The translations under genes were made by a program, and so were the position numbers. This document shows positions 42,199-52,863 of a stretch of DNA of 64,000 nucleotides, piece after piece; the first letter of the stretch is position 1; every line of letters starts with the position of its first letter. Location: the NCBI GenBank assembly GCA_039704465.1, contig JASFAU010000012.1:248001-312000 (forward strand). The letters are read 5' to 3'. The stretch comes from Plasmodiophora brassicae (lineage: Eukaryota > Endomyxa > Phytomyxea > Plasmodiophorida > Plasmodiophoridae). The notes beneath the pieces were generated by a model that was not told the origin of the DNA, did no database searches, and saw only the letters and a list, made by a program, of their open reading frames with translations.

Positions 42199-43501
42199 AA
42201 CGATGAAGATGGGAATATCGTCGTCCGCGAGGAGAATCGGTGGAGGAGGAGGTTGAGTGCGACGGAAAAATAGAAGTGCCGAATTGGTGCCCGGACGTTC
42301 CCCGAGTGCCGATGAAGTGCCGATTCCTGTGGCCAACAATAGGCAAGTGCCGATGAGGAGCCGGTGCGACACCTGGAGTGCCGAAATGGTGCCATCTGGT
42401 CCATCGTGCCAAAAATTGGGATGCCAGGATGATGGGCTTTTTGCGAGCAGCCGGCAACTGCACGGTACCACCTGAGCTGACACGCCTTTCGAGGTGCCGG
42501 CTCGGTAAATCTCACCAACGCACCTTTCTTTTCCGTCCCGACGGAGCCTCTCCACCACACATTGCCGAATGCGGGCCCGACGCTGCACCTCCACCACACA
42601 CTAACGCGAAGGGGCGCAATCCGGATTCCGATGCGGGATTCGACATCGACGACGAATTGGCACCCGTGTCCTCATTCTTCAAATGGATTCGTCGGCAGAC
42701 GTATCCGTATCGTTGCAGGCATGACCGTGTACGAACGGTTTGCACGACAAGGCCTGCAATGTACCTGGTTTCTCGTGTCTACTCCAGGTATTGCTCCTGT
42801 ATGCGTGTGTGTATCCGAAATCAAGGACGCTCACTACCCTCGTGTATCAGTGTCTACACGTCTGAGCAGCTGGAGAGGAACTGTCCCGTTAAGAACGCCG
42901 TCCTGCTCCAGAGGATCCCGTCGGAGTGGCCGTGCAATTGGGCTTGCCCGCCGATGATGGCTAACACTCGCCAGCGTATGTGAATTATTTGGTGTTCCAC
43001 TTTATAATTATCTGATAATTTGTCCAAGTCAACATACATTATAGATTGGCACTTCACCGGAAGATGATCAGGCTCGTCACCGGAATTCGTCGGCCGCAGC
43101 TGATGAGCGTTCGCAGTGCAATGCCGTATTCAAATCTTTCACGCACGTCGAGCATTTCTGTCTCTGGGGTTTAGTCGTTAACGGTCTTTATGATGCGCAA
43201 TACAAGACGGTCATGTGATCGCGTTCTTGGCGGAGATCCCAAACGAGTTTGTCCGGACGACGAACTAGGTCCCCGTCTTCGCCATAGGTCGCTGCGGGAC
43301 GCGGTGCGTATTCGATGGTTCTGACGTCGCCATTATTTATAATGCGTTTCGATACAGGCCCAGCATCAACGGGTGCCTTCGCATCCCGCTGGCCACAATG
43401 GTACGCAACGGCAACGTTAACATCATGTGTTCCCTCATTGTGCTATGTATGAATTAGGCGGCGTTGCAGCCAGGCGCGTTGAAAGGTACGGCCGTTGTTG
43501 T
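42199..43501. other. 1.3 kb without a recognisable gene
   Basis: Near 42270-42420 there are several scattered copies of a GTGCCGA(T/A) motif. Longer frames (for example 42378-42983 plus) show no family motif and mixed composition. Probably decayed transposon sequence. Confidence 0.4.
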
Positions 43502-43787
43502 TGTCGAACTCCATATCCAGCAGCACACTCGTGCAGCACACCGACGCTGCCACGCACTCCGCAAGTCTGGTGTCAGCGCCGCCCGCGATGATGTAACTGT
43601 CGAACTCCATATCCAGCAGCACACTCGTGCGGCACACCGACGCTGCCACGCACCCCGCAAGTCTGGTGTCAGCGCCGCCCGCGATGATGTAACGTGCACC
43701 GCGTCTCACGTCTACGAAATTGCCCGTCACACCCAATATCTTCGCTCTATATCCATCAATATATCTCACTCTGATTTCGTCGTTTCA
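43502..43787 (+). repeat. Copia family B 5' LTR with a duplicated head
   Basis: Two 96-bp units (43502-43597 and 43598-43693) are nearly identical, each starting TGTCGAACTCCATATCC and ending GATGATGTAAC. The LTR ends CGTCGTTTCA before the primer site at 43788. Counting from the second unit the LTR is 190 bp, the normal length, so the first unit is an extra copy. Confidence 0.75.
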
Positions 43788-43970
43788 GATTAACAGTCGT
43801 AACAGCGCTCTGGGCGTCTCGCTCGCGTTCAACGTCATGGCCGATCGCGGCCGAACGGCGGCGGAATCAGATGTCCAAGATCTGGACGCGCAGCTCGCTG
43901 AGGCCGAGCGACAGGAGAAGATCGCGCGCATCGCATTCCTGCGACAGCAAACCGCATCGTACTCCTGCAT
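43788..43970 (+). pseudogene. Copia family B gag, N-terminal part
   Basis: Primer site GATTAACAGTCGTAACAGC, then the Met at 43837 (MADRGRTAAESDVQDLDAQL) with the AEAERQEKIARI helix that parallels family A gag. Cut by A2 at 43970; the remainder resumes at 49462. Confidence 0.75.
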
Positions 43971-44154
43971 TGTCGAACAACGTATCCACTACGACCAGCA
44001 GCACATGCCTGCAGCACGTGAACGCCGTCACGCACTCCGCGACTCCGTGCCCGCCGGCGTTGGCAACCGTTACACCGTCGGCGACTACGTCGCCACTGTA
44101 ACGTCCGCCGCACACGCCGTACGTAATACATCCACTTCATTATTGTCCTTCTCA
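43971..44154 (+). repeat. A2 5' LTR
   Basis: 184 bp, TGTCGAACAACG to TTCTCA, followed at once by GATTAACAGTCGTAT. Confidence 0.95.
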
Positions 44155-44169
44155 GATTAACAGTCGTAT

Positions 44170-44400
44170 GCGCTATACATAGCCATACAAAAATGCGTGG
44201 CGCCAATGGGCCCTCTTCCGTAGTAGATCCCAGGACAGACACCATCGTCACACCTGGCTACGGATTGAGGGGGCGTGTCAGGAATTACATACATCCAATC
44301 CTCACGCCAGTCGGACTTCAGGCGCCGTAGCTGAGTGGTACAGCAGCGGTACGTTCAACCGTTGGCCCTGGGTTCGATTCCCAGCGGCGCCCGCGTTTTT
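44170..44400 (+). other. 231-bp insertion in the A2 leader, flanked by a duplicated primer site
   Basis: CAGATTAACAGTCGTAT is present at 44153-44169 and again at 44401-44417; A1 and A3 have it once. The insert therefore looks like an insertion with a 17-18-bp target duplication. It ends with a tRNA-like gene and TTTTT. Near 44268 it contains GAGGGGGCGTGTCA, resembling a copia polypurine/LTR junction. Confidence 0.75.
44321..44392 (+). tRNA. tRNA-like gene, anticodon GTT by standard folding (Asn) or pseudogene
   Basis: A cloverleaf fits: acceptor GGCGCCG/CGGCGCC, D stem GCTG/CAGC, anticodon stem GCGGT/ACCGT (one G-U pair), T stem CTGGG/CCCAG with loop TTCGATT. Pol III A box TAGCTGAGTGG and B box GGTTCGATTCC match consensus, and TTTTT follows at 44396. 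The anticodon loop ACGTTCA gives GTT, but position 33 is C where U is expected, so function or identity is uncertain. Confidence 0.65.
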
Positions 44401-44445
44401 CAGATTAACAGTCGTATAGGCGCAGGCGCTGAGCCTCTACTCGCC

Positions 44446-47400
44446 ATGGCCGAGCGCCAGGCGACGCCTAACACGGATGACGACCCGCTGCGTCATCTGT
44501 CGCTCGAGGAGATCGACACCCGAATTGCCGAAGCGGAGGCAACGATCGCCAGGCAGGAGAAGATCGACCGTCTCCGTGTCCTGCAGCAGCAGCTGGCGCG
44601 TCCGACCAGCTGTCCATCGACCCCGGCCATGCCGATCATCGCCGAGGCGCACAGCCGAAGCGACGCAGGCCGACTGCCCATGCCCAAGTTCGACGGTACT
44701 CCCGACTCGTTCACGTCCTGGGTTCAGACAGCTGCACTCTGGTTTCGCAATCGTGGGTACGCGGACGTCATCGGGATCAACGAAGATGGCTCGCCGACTG
44801 CGACAACCGGTACGGCACACGACCCAGCTCTCGAGGCAGCCGCGCGCGAGATTCTACTCGTCCACATGCTGGACCACAAGATCGCGTCCGCATTGTCTTT
44901 GTTTCAGGCAGGCTCGGCTGCCAAGTGCTGGCGCGTGCTGTTCCAGGCGTACAGCCCGTCGTCGCTGGCATCGGTCGTGCGCGCCGTCCGCGACCTCGTC
45001 ACGGTCCAGCACATGCCCGGCGAGTCGGTCGCCACGTACGCCGCCCGAGTTCAAGCAGCGGCTCATCGCGTCCGGTCGACGGTACCGACCGAGATGCTGT
45101 CCCTCACCGACGCATTGGTCGCCGTCCTCATCTTGGCCAACGCATCATCCGATCTCGACGCCGTCGTCGCTGGCCTGCACAATCGTGCTCTGGACACGCT
45201 GCCCAGTGTCTCCGAGGTCGTCGGGTCGTTGACAAGCGAGGAGATCAGGGTCCAAGACGTGCGGGACCGACACGACGCGTTCCAAACGGCCAACCGCTCC
45301 AGTTGCGCCACATCGACGCGTCCCCGTGGACCACGACGCAACGAGTCCTGCGTCTTCCATCCCGGATCCAAGCACACTAACGGCGAATGCACGCTGCAAC
45401 GACACATCTGGTACCGCGACAGCAACGCGAAAAGCAATACATCCTCACCAACGTCCAACGAGTATCCAACGTCTGGCGCTCATCCGATCGATCCGGCGCC
45501 CGAGCCGATGCGTGCTTTGTCGGCACGCCACGCCATCGACGTGTACGCGAACTCAGTAGGCCTACTGGACTCAGCGTGTTCCACGACGATGACGCCCCTG
45601 CGCCGACATCTCAGCTGCTATCGCCAAGGCACCGGACCGGAAGTTGAGCTAGCCGATCTGTCGCGTACGACCACTTCCGGTCGAGGCGTGACGTCATTCG
45701 GCATGGATGTCCAGGCGACGAGTATCGATTCGCTGCACGTTCCCCGACTTGGCCAAGCGCTAGTATCAGTTGGCCAGCTCACCAGATCAGGTCACAAGAT
45801 CGTGTTCGACGGCGATACCGCGAAGATCTACTCGGGGGCCAACTGGACGGCGCCCGTCGGTCAGCCAGTGGCCGTCAGTCAACGAGGACACGATAACCTG
45901 TACCGGATTCCATTATCCGCTCCAACCTCCGCGCCCGGCACACTTCACTCTGCCCGAGTCTGCTCCTTGATCGCATCCAGCGTCTCATGCCGCGTCGCTA
46001 AGGTCACCGCCGCAGCTCCAGCTGTCTGGCACGCTCGAACCGGCCACCTGGGTTACGGCAACCTGCGCATCCTGCACAAACGTTGTCGTGGCATGAAGTT
46101 CGACGGGCCAATCCCGAGGCCGCAAGATCGATGTCCATGCGCTGCATGTTTACTCGCCAAGGGCAAACGGTCATCATTCCCCCCAGTACGTCGCGCGCGC
46201 GTCGTGTTGGCGATCTCGTCCATAGCGATCTGTCCGGACGGTGGCCTGTCGTCGGTGTCGGCGGCTTTGAGTACTACCAGACCATGCTGGACGATTCCTC
46301 TCGGTACCTGTCCGTCTATCTGCTACGTCGCAAATCGGAGGCGCTCGACGTCATCAAGCACTATGACGCGCGTCTTCGCAACCAGGAAGGACGTGGTATC
46401 CGGACGTTCCAGACCGACGGTGGCGGCGAGTACAACTCCAAGGCGTGCGTCCTGTTCTACAACGAGTCCGGCATCCTGCACCGCAAATCTGTCCCGTACA
46501 CGCCCGAGCAGAACGGCCGCGCTGAAAGCGTCAACCACACGCTCTGCGGTATCGAAAGCTCAATCCGGTGCCACTCTCGCATGCCTGACTCCACGTGGCC
46601 CTGGTCGCTGTCCTACTCTGCGATACTGTACAACATCCACCCGAGATCAGTCCTTCCCGGGCGTCGCGCCGTTCGTTCGGGCTGCTCGTCGCGCCCTACC
46701 TAACATCTCGGCCCTTCGTGTCTACGGTTGCGATGCCTATGCCATGCGACCGCATCCAGCCACGAAGAAGCCGAGCAAGTTGGAGCCTCGTCGTGTTCGC
46801 GCTGTGTTTATCGGTTTCACGCCCGGCATGAAGGCTTGGCGGTTCTACGACGTGGACCGGGAAGACACGTTCGAGAGCACGACTGCCGAGTTCCTGGAGA
46901 CCTCGTTCACATTCGGCTTTGGAAGATCCAGCCCTGCTAGTTCATCATCAGCGCCACCGTCCAGTCCCGAGTCGAGCTCTGCGCCGAACGTTGACACGAT
47001 CGTCCCGACGCCCGTCTCTTCCGACGCCGTCATGGCACCTCTACCATCGACGTCAGCATCCTCTCTCGCAGCATCCCCTCCCGAGCCTCCGTCACCTGCC
47101 GCTGCGTCATCGCCTTCCGAGATCGTCCGACCGTCGCACTCACCGTCTCCTGATGACGTATCCACCGACGAAGATGATGATGATGACGCTGAAGATGATC
47201 CCGACTACGAAGGTTCGGCGTCCAGCAACGACTCTCCCAACGAAGCTGCCGACCCCGACGTCCACGACAATTCCGATGCTGCTGATATCGTTGACCACAA
47301 TGTCATCGACGTGCCACGCCCTCGCCGATCGAATCGTCGTCGTCAACCGCCTGGTGAATGGTGGAAGGCGCCGGAGGCGGCCAATCGTTCGTCGACACGG

Positions 47401-49403
47401 TGGTCCTCGACGGTCGACGCCTGGTTCCAGAATCCGACCCTAACGTTCCCGACACAGCGCCCTCCTCGTCGCTCCCGCCGACTGATCCGGCATTGGCAGC
47501 AGGTTGAGGAGCGCCGTCTGATCGATCAGGCCATCAGGTCCAACCGTCCGACATGTCGCGGCGCAGCTGCCAAGGCATGTCGAGCCAAGGTATCCGCCCC
47601 GATCGACCCAGCCCGTCTACCACGACCCGACCTGTCGAAGCTGAAAGCGACCGACATTCCCGTACCCAACTCAAGGCCGATGCCCTCTCATCACCTTTCG
47701 CTGGCCACTGGTGGGACGCCGCCGTCACCCAGATGGCAACACTGGACGCCAAGGACACGTTCGGCCCGCTAATCGACCTGCCGAAAAGTAAGATCGCTGT
47801 TGGCGCCAAGTGGGTGTTCCGAGTGAAGTCCTCGCTCAGTGGCAACGGTGGCATCCGCAAGTTCACCGCCCGACTCTGTGCTCAGGGCTTCCGACAACGC
47901 CCCGGCATCGACTTCGACGATACGTTCGCGCCGACCGCCCGTGCCACTGCGTTCCTCGTTATCCTAGCGCTCGCGGCGCAGCACGGCCTGCATCTTCGCC
48001 AGGTCGACTGGGTGGCCGCATACCTGAACGCCGACATGCTCCATGATGTTTACATTCGTCAGCCGGATGGCTTCACCGATCATCACGTCCCGTACCGAGT
48101 TCGTCAACTGCAAAAGGCCCTTTATGGAACGAAACAAGGCGCCGAACGTTGGTACAAGACGCTTCGGGAGATGCTGTTATCACTCGGATTCGAATCGATC
48201 ATCGCGGACCCCTGCGTCTTCCGGTACGATCGCGATGGAAAGTTCATGATCATGTCGGTGCACACCGACGACGGTCTGCTGGCGTACAATGACGTCCCGT
48301 TCGCGGAATCCGTTCTCGAGAAGCTCTCCACGATGGCCGAGATCACCGATCAAGGTGAACCGTCGACCCTGCTTGGCATGCGCATCCGACGCGAACCTGG
48401 CACCGGCGCCATCACCCTTGACCAAGCCGAGTACATCGAGAAGGTGTTGAGCGACTTCAACATGTCGCATTGTCATCCGGTCGACACGCCGCACCAGCCT
48501 GGCGTTCACCTATCAACGACAATGAGTCCACAAAGCGACCTCGACCGCGACGAAATGGCGACCAAGCCGTACCTCAAACTTATTGGCTGCCTGACATGGC
48601 TCGCCCATCGATGCCGTCCCGACATCGCGTACATAACGAATGTACTGGCCCAATTCTCCTCGAATCCCGGCATCCAGCATTGGCGTGCGGGGCAACGCGT
48701 TCTTAAGTACCTCGCCGGCACCATGACGCACGGCATCCGATACGAACGCCAGCCCGAAGATCGTCTGATCGCATACGCCGACGCTGATTGGGCATCCGAC
48801 CCTGACACGCGACGGTCGCGCTCCGGCCACATCATCCTGCTGGCTGGCGGCCCCGTGCACTGGCAGTCACGTCGCCAAGACCTGGGCGCAGTCAAAGTTA
48901 GCTTATCGTCCACACATGCAGAGATCAAGTCGCTGTGTGCTGTTACCCGCCAGCTGGCCTGGATCCGGTCATTCCTGACCGAAATCGGCTTCGCACGCTC
49001 CAGTCCGACGATCGTATACGAGGACAATCAAGGCGCGAAGGCCTGGTCTGGCTATCGTCGGATGGATGATCGCACGAAGGACATCGAGGTGCAGTTTCAC
49101 TACACCCGGGAGGCCGTCGAGGCCAGTTTGATCGTGGTCCACAAGTGCCCGTCCGCCGAGATGGCTGCAGACTACCTCACGAAGCCCGCTCTCAGCACCT
49201 CGTATCATGCGAACCTGCTCCTGGCCGGCATCATCGACACAAGTCCCAGGCCGTGTGCTGCTGGAGGGGGCGTGTCGAACAACGTATCCACTACGACCAG
49301 CAGCACATGCCTGCAGCACGTGAACGCCGTCACGCACTCCGCGACTCCGTGCCCGCCGGCGTTGGCAACCGTTACACCGTCGGCGACTACGTCGCCACTG
49401 TAA
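44446..49403 (+). pseudogene. A2 gag-pol, few single-base frameshifts
   Basis: The Met at 44446 starts a frame running to 47772 past the gag domain (KFDGTPDSFTSWVQ), zinc-knuckle-like CVFHPGSKHTNGEC, protease LLDSACSTTM and pre-integrase HLGYGNL. A base missing near 46180 shifts out the integrase core (TFQTDGGGEYNS lies in frame 46083-46703); a compensating difference returns the frame. A further base missing near 47672 shifts into 47553-49403, which carries copia RT (VFRVKSSLSGNGGI; SVHTDDGLL) and RNase H (IVYEDNQGAKAW). The linker has Asp-rich DDDDD and Ser/Pro stretches. Stop lies inside the 3' LTR. This is the least damaged A copy. Confidence 0.9.
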
Positions 49404-49456
49404 CGTCCGCCGCACACGCCGTACGTAATACATCCACTTCATTATTGTCCTTCTCA
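49273..49456 (+). repeat. A2 3' LTR
   Basis: 184 bp, appearing identical by eye to the 5' LTR. Confidence 0.95.
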
Positions 49457-49461
49457 TGCAT

Positions 49462-50957
49462 CGCCACGACGCCGACGACGCAGCCTCGCCCAACCATTGT
49501 GGACGGCGTAGTGCGTCCAGGTACAGATCGCGTGCCTCCGCCTCGGTTCGACGGCAAGCACGAATCGTTTGCCGCTTGGGTGCCCGCCGCCGCGTCTTGG
49601 TTTACCAACCGTGGATTCGCGGGAATCAAGCCGGTGAATCGGTCGCCTTGTACGCGGCTCGTCTGCAAGCCGCTGCCCAACGTTTCCGTACAACAGTCCC
49701 GAACGACGTGCTTCACATGACGGATTCCTTCCTGGCTGTCCTGATGGCTGGCAACGCCTCGTCAGAATTGGACACGGCCGCATCCAACCTGCACAGTCGT
49801 GGACTCGAACCGCGGCCTACCGTCACTGAGGTCGTGTCCACGCTCACATCAGAAGAGCAGCGCATTCAAGAGGCTCATGCTGACCGGGAGATATCGTTCG
49901 CAACGGCAAACCGTGCAAGCGCCACCGCACATCCGATCAAGGCTCCCGAACGCGATGGACTGTGCGTCCTACATACGACCTCGAGGAAGCCGCACACGAA
50001 TGGCAACTGTTTCCTACAGCGCTCGTTGTGGCGGACGACATCGAATACATCGTCGCAACCTGATCAGTACGTCCCGGTTCGCGCCATGTCTGCCCGTCAC
50101 CCCGCCGTAGACAACAGTTCCGCCGGCCTGCTCGATTCTGGATGTTCCACCACAATGACGCCCCTGCGCGAGCATCTCGGCGCTTACCGACATGTCGCCG
50201 GACCGACTGTTGAACTTGCAGACCTGTCTCGTACGACCACTTCCGGACGTGGCGTGACGTCATTGGGCGCTGATCAGTCCCAGATGACGCCTATCGATTC
50301 GCTGCATGTCCCACGACTCGTCCAAGCGCTCGTCTCCGTTGGACAGCTCACCCGATCCGGGCACAAGATCGTCTTCGATGGGCCCAACGCGACCATCTAT
50401 TCCAAGGACCACTGGACGTCCCCTGTCGGGACCCCGCTAGCGGTCAGCACGCGAGGAGCCGATAATCTCTACAGGATCGCCCTGCGTGCTCCCGCTGCCC
50501 CATCGTCAACTGAAATTTATTCATCGGCTGCGCCCAGCGTGTCCTGCCGCGCCGCCACAGTCGCCACTGCATCGCCCGCCCTTTGGCACGCGCGCGTTGG
50601 ACATCTCGGCTACGTCAATCTGCGTCTCCTGCAGCGCCGCTGTCGGGGAATGGCCTTCGATCAGCCCATTCCCAAGCTTCAGGATCGATGTCCATGCGAG
50701 GCCTGTCTTCTCACCAAAGGCAAGCGCTCATCATTCCCTCCCAGTACGTCGCGAGCACGTCGCGTTGGCGATCTCGTCCATAGTGACCTCTCCGGGCGGT
50801 GGCATGTCGTCGGTATTGGCGGTTTCGAGTATTACCAGACCATGCTGGATTATTCAACGCGCTACCTGACCGTCTACCTGCTCCGTCGGAAATCGGACGC
50901 CCTCGATGTCATCAAGCACTACGATTCACGTCTACGCAACCAGGAGGGACGTGGCAA
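49462..50957 (+). pseudogene. Copia family B gag-protease-integrase remnant
   Basis: Resumes the B gag: PPPRFDGKHESFAAWVPAAA. About 230 bp are deleted near 49632, which shifts into the frame 49633-51063 starting AGESVALYAARLQAAAQ. Then follow LCVLHTTSRKPHTNGNC, protease LLDSGCSTTM, WHARVGHLGYVNL and integrase FEYYQTMLDYSTRYLTVYLL. Similarity to family A stops near 50957 (NQEGRGK); RT and RNase H are lost. Confidence 0.85.
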
Positions 50958-51765
50958 AGTCATTATGGATCTTCATCGTGGTGGGCTTCTTCTATCCGCC
51001 CATCGACAGCAAATACTCCTCACTGTAATAGCTATACAACCACGGTTTCGTCAGATTGTATAAGGTCATATCAAACCATGCCTGACCTACGCGGCACACA
51101 TTTTAATCTCGCTCTGCAGCGCGTTGCGCTGGGGCGTCATTGCTGCCCTGACATTCTCCGGTGACAGGTATTCCGCAATCGGCCCCTGTGGCAAGGGTTA
51201 TTTCCTCCTGCCCGAAAACGGATCACGAGTAGGGCCAGGACTGGGCGACTTTGACCGTTGAGTCTCTGAACGGGCTTCCCGTGAGGGTCTGTGTTCGAAT
51301 GCCAACAGTCAGATACCTGACAAGAGGGCCGACGTACTTGTACCTCGACGATGCTCGTCTTCGTCGCGACATCTCGACCTACACCACCCAATATCACTTT
51401 GAGTGGTTGTGGGCGCACGTCACGAATGAGCAGTCCGGATCGGACTCTGCCTGGGTCGAGTCCACTGGGGTTGCGCAGCCTTCATGCAGCACCCCTCTCC
51501 CGAGCCGGCACCCTCTCCCGAGCCGGTCGCACTGAATCTTGCAGAAACGCCGCTCACTACGACTCAAGGCTTCTTTCCGTATTCCACGATTTGAGCAGGA
51601 TTAACAATAAGTATCTGCTTACCCTAACGTATTTCATATTACATTTGTACATAACGGTCTCGACGTGTACGCCTGCGGTCCGCCGCTGGGTAGTGTACGC
51701 GCCAGTTTCGTCGGCTTCCTCGGACTTGTCACTTGCCGCAACCTGTGTCGCCTCGCTGCATCGAC
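50958..51765. other. 0.8 kb without a recognisable gene
   Basis: No convincing frame on either strand. The join at 50957 truncates the copia B element; sequence after it is unrelated. Confidence 0.4.
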
Positions 51766-52155
51766 ATGCTGCTGACCCCACGTCTTCTTCGTGCCAGGAA
51801 GGCTGCACGAACTGATGCGGCCAGTTCGATTCCACCATCGGACAGCACTAGTCCATCGTCCCCAATGCCCATCGTCGACACTCCTGTCGCCGATCATTCG
51901 CCCGAGGATTCCGATTCGTCTGTTTCCGATTCGTCGTATGACTCCAACCATGCATCAGCGGGCGCCGCCAAGATGCATGCTACCTATGATGCTGAATCGA
52001 ACATATCCAATGTCGATTTTGATGTCGGGGAAGCCCTTCCGCCCGATGCTGATGAATGTCTAGTCGAGTGCTCCGAAGAACTAGCGGCGCTGCTGAAAGC
52101 CCGCATTCCCGGGTTTGTCAGGCCCTGTGCTAAGCCTAGCATTGGTCTGCAGTAG
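51766..52155 (+). CDS. Acidic Ser-rich protein, possibly CACTA-element encoded
   Basis: Frame with Met at 51766 (MLLTPRLLRARKAARTDA), Ser/Pro/Asp-rich middle (SPEDSDSSVSDSSYDSN) and an acidic end (DVGEALPPDADECLVECSEE). No family recognised. It lies 21 bp before the CACTA-like remnant and may be its N-terminal part. Confidence 0.35.
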   Translation: MLLTPRLLRARKAARTDAASSIPPSDSTSPSSPMPIVDTPVADHSPEDSDSSVSDSSYDSNHASAGAAKMHATYDAESNISNVDFDVGEALPPDADECLVECSEELAALLKARIPGFVRPCAKPSIGLQ

Positions 52156-52176
52156 ACTTTCTTCGTCCTCGACGAG

Positions 52177-52679
52177 ATGTGCAAGTCCTCCCTGTCCGAC
52201 GCCCCGTTTACTCGCATGTCTCAAGTTATTCATTCTACGGCGAAGCAGACAAAGTTGCAGTGCGTTGGGGAATTTATCGCTGAGGTAACACGCACGGTTG
52301 CATTGCAGGCGTTTCTGGTCGGCATTCTTTACCTTTCTCACTGCGCAAACCTCCTTTTGTCAAAGGCAATTCCCAAGTCTGCCCTTGACAATATCGCTTT
52401 GGAATTTCGCGCCGCTCTCGCTGAGATGGAGTATTTAGGGCCAGCGACCATGATGACCATATCTGTAAGAAATGCTTCACACGAGTGCTTTGATTGTGTT
52501 GACGGCTGGTCGTAGGCCCATTCCATAATGCACATCCCTGATATCGTTAAACAATTCGGCCCAATCAAGGGATTTGTCTGGAAATACTACGTGGAGCGAT
52601 GGATGCACTACATGAAACGCGCGTTATCCGCGACGATCGGGTTCGCGCGTAACATCGTACAAGCGTTCCAGGTGATGTC
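52177..52679 (+). pseudogene. CACTA-like transposase-associated (DUF4218) remnant
   Basis: Frame 52177-52515 has SKAIPKSALDNIALEFRAAL followed by AEMEYLGPA, and the next frame (52528 on) has MHIPDIVKQFGPIKGFVWKY followed by YVERWMHYMKR. Together they resemble the DUF4218 region (LE-LE-PP-F---HL--H, then GP---RWM-PFERYM--LK) of CACTA/En-Spm transposases. A stop and frame change separate the two. Copy A3 interrupts it at 52679. Confidence 0.55.
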
Positions 52680-52863
52680 TGAGAAGGACAATAATGAAGT
52701 GGATGTATTACGTACGGCGTGTGCGGCGGACGTTACAGTGGCGACGTAGTCGCCGACGGTGTAACGGTTGCCAACGCCGGCGGGCACGGAGTCGCGGAGT
52801 GCGTGACGGCGTTCACGTGCTGCAGGCATGTGCTGCTGGTCGTAGTGGATACGTTGTTCGACA
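52680..52863 (-). repeat. A3 3' LTR
   Basis: 184 bp, same sequence as the other A LTRs by eye, preceded on the element strand by GGAGGGGGCG. Confidence 0.95.

Larger units (their letters stand above)
43971..49456 (+). mobile_element. Ty1/copia retrotransposon A2, full length with an insertion
   Basis: 5,486 bp between 184-bp LTRs, with target duplication TGCAT at 43966-43970 and 49457-49461. It is about 250 bp longer than A1 and A3 because of an insertion between primer site and gag (44170-44400). Polypurine tract GGAGGGGGCG precedes the 3' LTR. Confidence 0.95.

Noticed and set aside
44321..44392. The tRNA-like gene as the primer of the copia elements
   Set aside because: Its anticodon arm (GCGGTACGTTCAACCGT) does not pair with the primer site GATTAACAGTCGTA.
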